The position numbers and the translations under genes are program-made. A stretch of 64,000 nt of DNA from Epiperipatus broadwayi (lineage: Eukaryota > Onychophora > Udeonychophora > Euonychophora > Peripatidae), in assembly GCA_028023455.1 (NCBI GenBank), contig JAQFVV010006271.1, forward strand, positions 2,046,987 to 2,110,986, given 5' to 3'. Below are positions 59,991-64,000 of the stretch, piece after piece (within the stretch, counting starts at the first letter, position 1; every line of letters begins with the position of its first letter). The notes under the pieces were generated by a model. The model was not told the origin of the DNA. It searched no databases and was given only the letters and a program-made list of their open reading frames with translations.

Positions 59991-62155
59991 AAAATTATTT
60001 CAGTTAGAGTTGTGTAGAAATTGTTCTGTTTAAAAGAAATAAAGATAATTAAAAAGAATTAAAAATTCTGAAGAAATAAAATTATATAAATATTATCTTG
60101 TTGTTATTATTGATTAATGCATGTTTAAAATTACAATGAAATAATTAAAATGGTAGATATAAATTACTAAAAGTTTAAAATAATACAAATATGGAGAAAT
60201 ATATATGAAAAATAGAAAACTGTATATAAAAGAAAATTAAAAAATAGAAATAAGATAAGGATATTATTAGTTGAAAAATTATACTATTATTTAAAAATCC
60301 ATAATATAGACTACTGTTTATAATGTTTTCTTTTATATATATAAGTATGTATTTATTAATTGTATGGTTATATATGTTTAAATGTTGTAGCGCTAATGAT
60401 GACTGCTAGGCAAATGAAACTGTAAACAGGAAAGAATAAATTCTATTTTATATTAAATTGCATAGTAAAGTGTTAATTAAGGATGCTATTTTAAATATAA
60501 ATTTATAAATATGTAATACTGAATTCAGAAAAATTGTGAATATATTGACAGCATGATGATTATTCACTCTTCCCAAAGTATTAAAAGTGAACAATTACGA
60601 GTCATATAATGGAAATCTATTGAACATAGAGATGTAGATAGTTAATGTGTAAATCGTGTAACAAATGAATGTTCCTTAGTTAAGTATATGTATAGTGAGA
60701 AACAGCTATCTGAAATTTTTGCATTGATGGGTAATTGTGATATAATGAAATTTGTATGTAAAGATAAAAATTTAACTTGTATTCCAAAATTAAATTTTAT
60801 AAAAATATTAAAATAAATATATATTAATTTGCTACCCTAGCCAGGTGAAAATAAAATATATTACAATATATAAACTTTTGGATTGTTTAAAAATCAAAAT
60901 GATAAAAAGGAAAAAATGCTTAGGTTATTAATAAATTAATAATTGTTTTTGATTTTGGGTGCAGATTTTTCAATCTAACATTTAACAGAAGAATAAACCC
61001 ATCGATCGAGGATGTTGAAAAAAAGTTTAAAATATTTTAATTATCTATTATCAACTAAAAACGATATTGTGCTATTATTAAAACATACAAATAAAAGTAC
61101 ATGTAATCATTATTACAGCCCTGGACGCCCGAAGTTGGCGGATTTAAATAAAAATCTATTAAGACTCTTAAATGCGACAAGTAAAAAAAGTTATACCAAT
61201 TAATATTACATTTAACTTGCAACTGTCTAACAATCGATCCATTATATAATATCAATGATTAACTATGAGTGTGTTCAAAAACAAATAAAAATTTGTTAAT
61301 AAAAGTTAGCCTTTTTTTTTTGCTGAATGACATAAAAGGTGCATCAAGAATGTTTCAGGCACTCAAATATCAAGATTCGCCATTATATAAATACAAAAAA
61401 AAATTTTTGAAATACAAAATACTCAATAATGTATTTTGATAGAAAACATCTAACATAAAGCATTTTAAATTTACATATATTTCTGATAAAACTGTTATCG
61501 TAGTTTTTAGAAACACTAAATTTATAATTAAGATTTTCTAAATAAATATACATAAGTGAAAAGATCCATTCATACTCGAATGTAAAGCTTAAATAGTGAC
61601 AGAATCTCACCTAAATTCTGAAAAAAGTTATTTTACACCACAAAGATCGAAAAAACCCGATAACTTCGACATTACTAAAGCGTTAACGTTTGTCCGGAAA
61701 TATACGTGGCGTCCCCTATTAGTATTATTTAGTTAAACACAAACGAAAACTTTACGATGTATATATTTAATTGTAAAAAAAAAAATCGTTGTGGTAATAG
61801 AATTTCTTTACAAGCTTACATAAGTTAAAAACAAATAAAATATAAGTTCCCACTTTAAATTAATTTGGAATTGTTGTTTTGTAAACATAAAAAGATGCAG
61901 CAATAATAGTAATTTTAGAACTAATAGCAATTTATTGTTGACAAATGTGTACTAATATATTTAAAAGTATTACTAAACTTTATTAAAATAATGTTATTTT
62001 GACAAATGATTTTCTTATCTTTACAAAGACACCTATCCTAACTAAGGCGATGAATTTAAATTCCGTTATAATTTATTAAAGTCTTATTATCATCATCAGC
62101 TATCCGCAAACAACTACAGATATTCTAATTCCTAGTAAGAAAAGATAAAAACAAT
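59991..62155. other. A+T-rich intergenic DNA
   Basis: There is no supported gene. A 63-codon frame at 61012-61203 contains SPGRPKLADLNKNLLRLL, faintly like the GRPR linker of Tc1-type transposases, which is too little to call. Confidence 0.45.
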
Positions 62156-62167
62156 ATATAAATATTG
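62156..62167. repeat. Target-site duplication, left (ATATAAATATTG)
   Basis: This 12-bp sequence is identical to 63340-63351 at the other edge of the array. Confidence 0.85.
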
Positions 62168-62268
62168 TAATATAGGGTATATGAGCACAGACTTTCACAT
62201 GACCCACCACTCTCCACTCTATCTAATAACACTGATACACTCAAGCACATATATTGCTGAAAAGATAA

Positions 62269-62327
62269 ATAATCACCAATACACGTATTTCATGCTAAAC
62301 CAGCAATCATCAGTTGGTCCAGATTAT
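62269..62327 (-). ncRNA. Type I hammerhead ribozyme, family 2 (array copy 1)
   Basis: The core CTGATGA is the complement of 62307-62313, followed by stem II TGCT-GGTTT-AGCA and GAAA. Stem I has ACCAA/TTGGT, a TGG bulge and ATAATC/GATTAT, all paired. Stem III is TAC/GTG (one G-U). The predicted cleavage lies between 62280 and 62279. Confidence 0.87.
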
Positions 62328-62740
62328 CATCTCCCACACATATATACTATAAGTGCTCAGATATATATATTAAGATAGACAATCTTCATACTTTAATGGA
62401 CAGGCTCCAATCTACTACATTCCAACTCTTCAACCGTCCATCCAATTGAAAATCTGATTATTGAATGCTTGAAGGCCACCCTGAGGCCAAGATTATTGTC
62501 ACACCCATGTTGACCTAAAGTCAATCTGAACCCCACATGTACAGGACATAATCCATTAAATACATATGCAAGGATGGGCAGACATCTCTATAATGTAATA
62601 ACTGAAACACAGGCTTATTATATACCTGTGTCTATATATGTAATATAGGGTATATGAGCACAGACTTTCACATGACCCACCACTCTCCACTCTATCTAAT
62701 AACACTGATACACTCAAGCACATATATGCTGAAAAGATAA

Positions 62741-62799
62741 ATAATCACCAATATACGTATTTCATGCTAAACCAGCAATCATCAGTTGGTCCAGATTAT
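62741..62799 (-). ncRNA. Type I hammerhead ribozyme, family 2 (array copy 2)
   Basis: This is the best copy. The core CTGATGA is the complement of 62779-62785. Stems Ia and Ib are fully paired, stem II is TGCT/AGCA, and stem III is the perfect palindrome TACGTA within ATACGTAT. Its cleavage site (62752/62751) is 472 nt from that of copy 1, so tandem cleavage would release a unit-length RNA. Confidence 0.9.
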
Positions 62800-63136
62800 C
62801 ATCTCCCACACATACATACTATAAGTATATAGACACAGGTATATAATAAGCCTGTGTTTCAGTTATTACATTATAGAGATGTCTTCCCATCCTTGCATAT
62901 GTATTTAATGGATTATATTCTGTACATGTGGGGTTCAGATTGACTTTAGGTCAACATGGGTGTGACAATAATCTCGGCCTCAGGGTGGCCTTTGAGCATT
63001 CCATCATCAGATTTTCAATTGGATGGATGGTTGAAGAGTTGGAGTGTGTAGTAGATTGGAGCCTGTCCATTAAAGTATGAAGATTGTCTATCTTAATATA
63101 TATCTGAGCACTTATAGTATATATGTGTGGGAGATG

Positions 63137-63195
63137 ATAATCTGGACCAACTGATGATTGCTGGTTTAGCATGAAATACTTATATTGGTGATTAT
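63137..63195 (+). ncRNA. Type I hammerhead ribozyme, family 2 (array copy 3, weakened stem III)
   Basis: The core CTGATGA is at 63151-63157 and GAAA at 63173-63176. Stems I and II are as in the other copies. Stem III reads TACTTA instead of TACGTA, which breaks the self-complementarity, so cleavage may be impaired unless it pairs with another unit. Confidence 0.83.
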
Positions 63196-63339
63196 TTATC
63201 TTTTCAGCATATATGTGCTTGAGTGTATCAGTGTTATTAGATAGAGTGGAGAGTGGTGGGTCATGTGAAAGTCTGTGCTCATATACCCTATATTACATAT
63301 ATAGACACAGGTATATAATAAGCCTGTGTTTCAGTTATT

Positions 63340-63351
63340 ATATAAATATTG
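63340..63351. repeat. Target-site duplication, right (ATATAAATATTG)
   Basis: This is the partner of 62156-62167. Confidence 0.85.
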
Positions 63352-64000
63352 ATAAGTTGTCAATAACTATACAAAGTAATCCACGAACTCCAGAAATGTG
63401 TATATGTAGAACATACTCGTTCATTATTCTGTTTGACAATTTTTGTGATGGTCTTTTAACTATTTTTGCCTAAACAACTATGTTCAATTGCAAACCTTTT
63501 ATTCAGACAGTCAATAAATTTATAAATGTATAAATTAAACAACAATTGGAATTAGAGTGAGACCATGTTATATGATTAAATACAAGCAAAACTCTCTATG
63601 CATATTCATGTGATGATTAAATATAGTTAAATATAATTTTAATAATCAGAACATGTACAATAATTATGTAAATATACTTAAAGAAACTTTCGCGCTGAAA
63701 CGATTGGATCTAAACTCGATCCAAGTTTCATGACTTATTTAGCACTAACCTGAGATCAAACCTGATCTCTACCTTTTTAATAGTAAATTTGTTTAACGGA
63801 CAGTTTATATTCATACACACACCAAGCCTATTTTCCTTTCTTTAGCCTTATTATATTCATTTAATAATGAACATTTTAAATTTTACTTTAATTTCTATAA
63901 TAAGGTTTAAATAATGTTAATTCTAATAAAATAAGATTTATTTATTACATATTTTTGTGTGTGGATATTATATATATGCGCGTATTTTAAATATTAATAG
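63352..64000. other. A+T-rich intergenic DNA with two adjacent hairpins
   Basis: No gene is recognised. Positions 63696-63730 form TGAAAC/GTTTCA plus TTGGATC/GATCCAA, and 63752-63769 form GAGATCA/TGATCTC. Their function is unknown. Confidence 0.45.

Larger units (their letters stand above)
62168..63339. mobile_element. Retrozyme-like array: tandem and inverted 472-bp hammerhead units in one insertion
   Basis: Two partial-to-full units run in the minus orientation (62168-62830, period 472-473 bp). Then a full unit plus a short overlap runs in the plus orientation (62831-63339, also 472 bp between repeats of AGACACAGG). Each unit carries a hammerhead near one end. An exact 12-bp duplication ATATAAATATTG flanks the whole array at 62156-62167 and 63340-63351, so the array entered as one piece. 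Units also contain a strong hairpin, ACACAGG...CCTGTGT. No credible protein is encoded. Size, tandem arrangement, ribozyme type and absence of ORFs match animal retrozymes, non-autonomous retroelements that pass through circular RNA. A truncated inverted dimer lies at 4967-5368. Confidence 0.88.

Noticed and set aside
61012-61203. Possible Tc1-type transposase fragment (GRPKL)
   Set aside because: Only one short motif resembles the GRPR linker; no helix-turn-helix or catalytic region lies nearby.
62088-62099. Other CTGATGA core strings (complement near 3682 and 62092, near 63003 and at 43054)
   Set aside because: No GAAA follows at a distance that allows a stem II, and no stem I partner is present, so they are chance matches.

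Overview
The window is A+T-rich (about 70-75% by eye) eukaryotic DNA, almost certainly from an invertebrate animal. The evidence is a long C2H2 zinc-finger array of metazoan type, Penelope-like elements (PLEs) with GIY-YIG endonuclease, several non-LTR retrotransposon lineages, a mariner relic, a hAT miniature element and tRNA-derived SINE-like repeats. I cannot name the species. Only one convincing host gene is present: a 17-finger C2H2 protein on the minus strand at 38.6-40.4 kb. Nearly everything else recognisable is mobile or repetitive DNA in a low-complexity intergenic background.

Layout. 0-1.9 kb: a decayed non-LTR retrotransposon set inside a repeat that recurs at 55 kb. 4.97-5.37 kb: a small fold-back insertion with a hammerhead ribozyme. 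7.5-12.7 kb: a large inverted repeat with a GATA-type core, interrupted by an RTE-like LINE and a hAT MITE. 13.3 kb: a tRNA-derived SINE. 13.7-21.3 kb: an old direct segmental duplication, with a TIR element between the copies. 24.9-25.6 kb: LINE tail. 26.0-29.5 kb: a near-perfect palindrome of two 5'-truncated PLE copies. 30.5-31.8 kb: mariner relic. 37.5-38.6 kb: TIR element ending next to the zinc-finger gene. 41.8-42.8 kb: MITE, pyrimidine tract and tandem duplication. 49.1-51.5 kb: L1/Tx1-like LINE relic. 53 and 58 kb: two further PLE relics. 54-56 kb: minisatellite interrupted by a hammerhead fold-back element. 59.2-60 kb: second copy of the LINE tail seen at the window start. 62.2-63.3 kb: tandem/inverted array of a 472-bp hammerhead unit.

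The main result is a set of three unrelated-looking repeat families that each carry a type I hammerhead ribozyme core (CTGANGA ... GAAA). They are the PLE itself, a 472-bp retrozyme-like unit, and the 55-kb fold-back family. In all three, stem III reduces to a short self-complementary sequence (ACGT, ATACGTAT, ACTAGT), as expected for ribozymes that work as dimers or in multimeric RNA. Each complete insertion contains inverted copies and is flanked by an exact 12-13-bp direct repeat. This suggests, but does not prove, that a PLE-type machinery inserted all of them and that the two non-coding families are non-autonomous passengers. All pairings and repeats were found by eye; identities, folds and family names were not computed.
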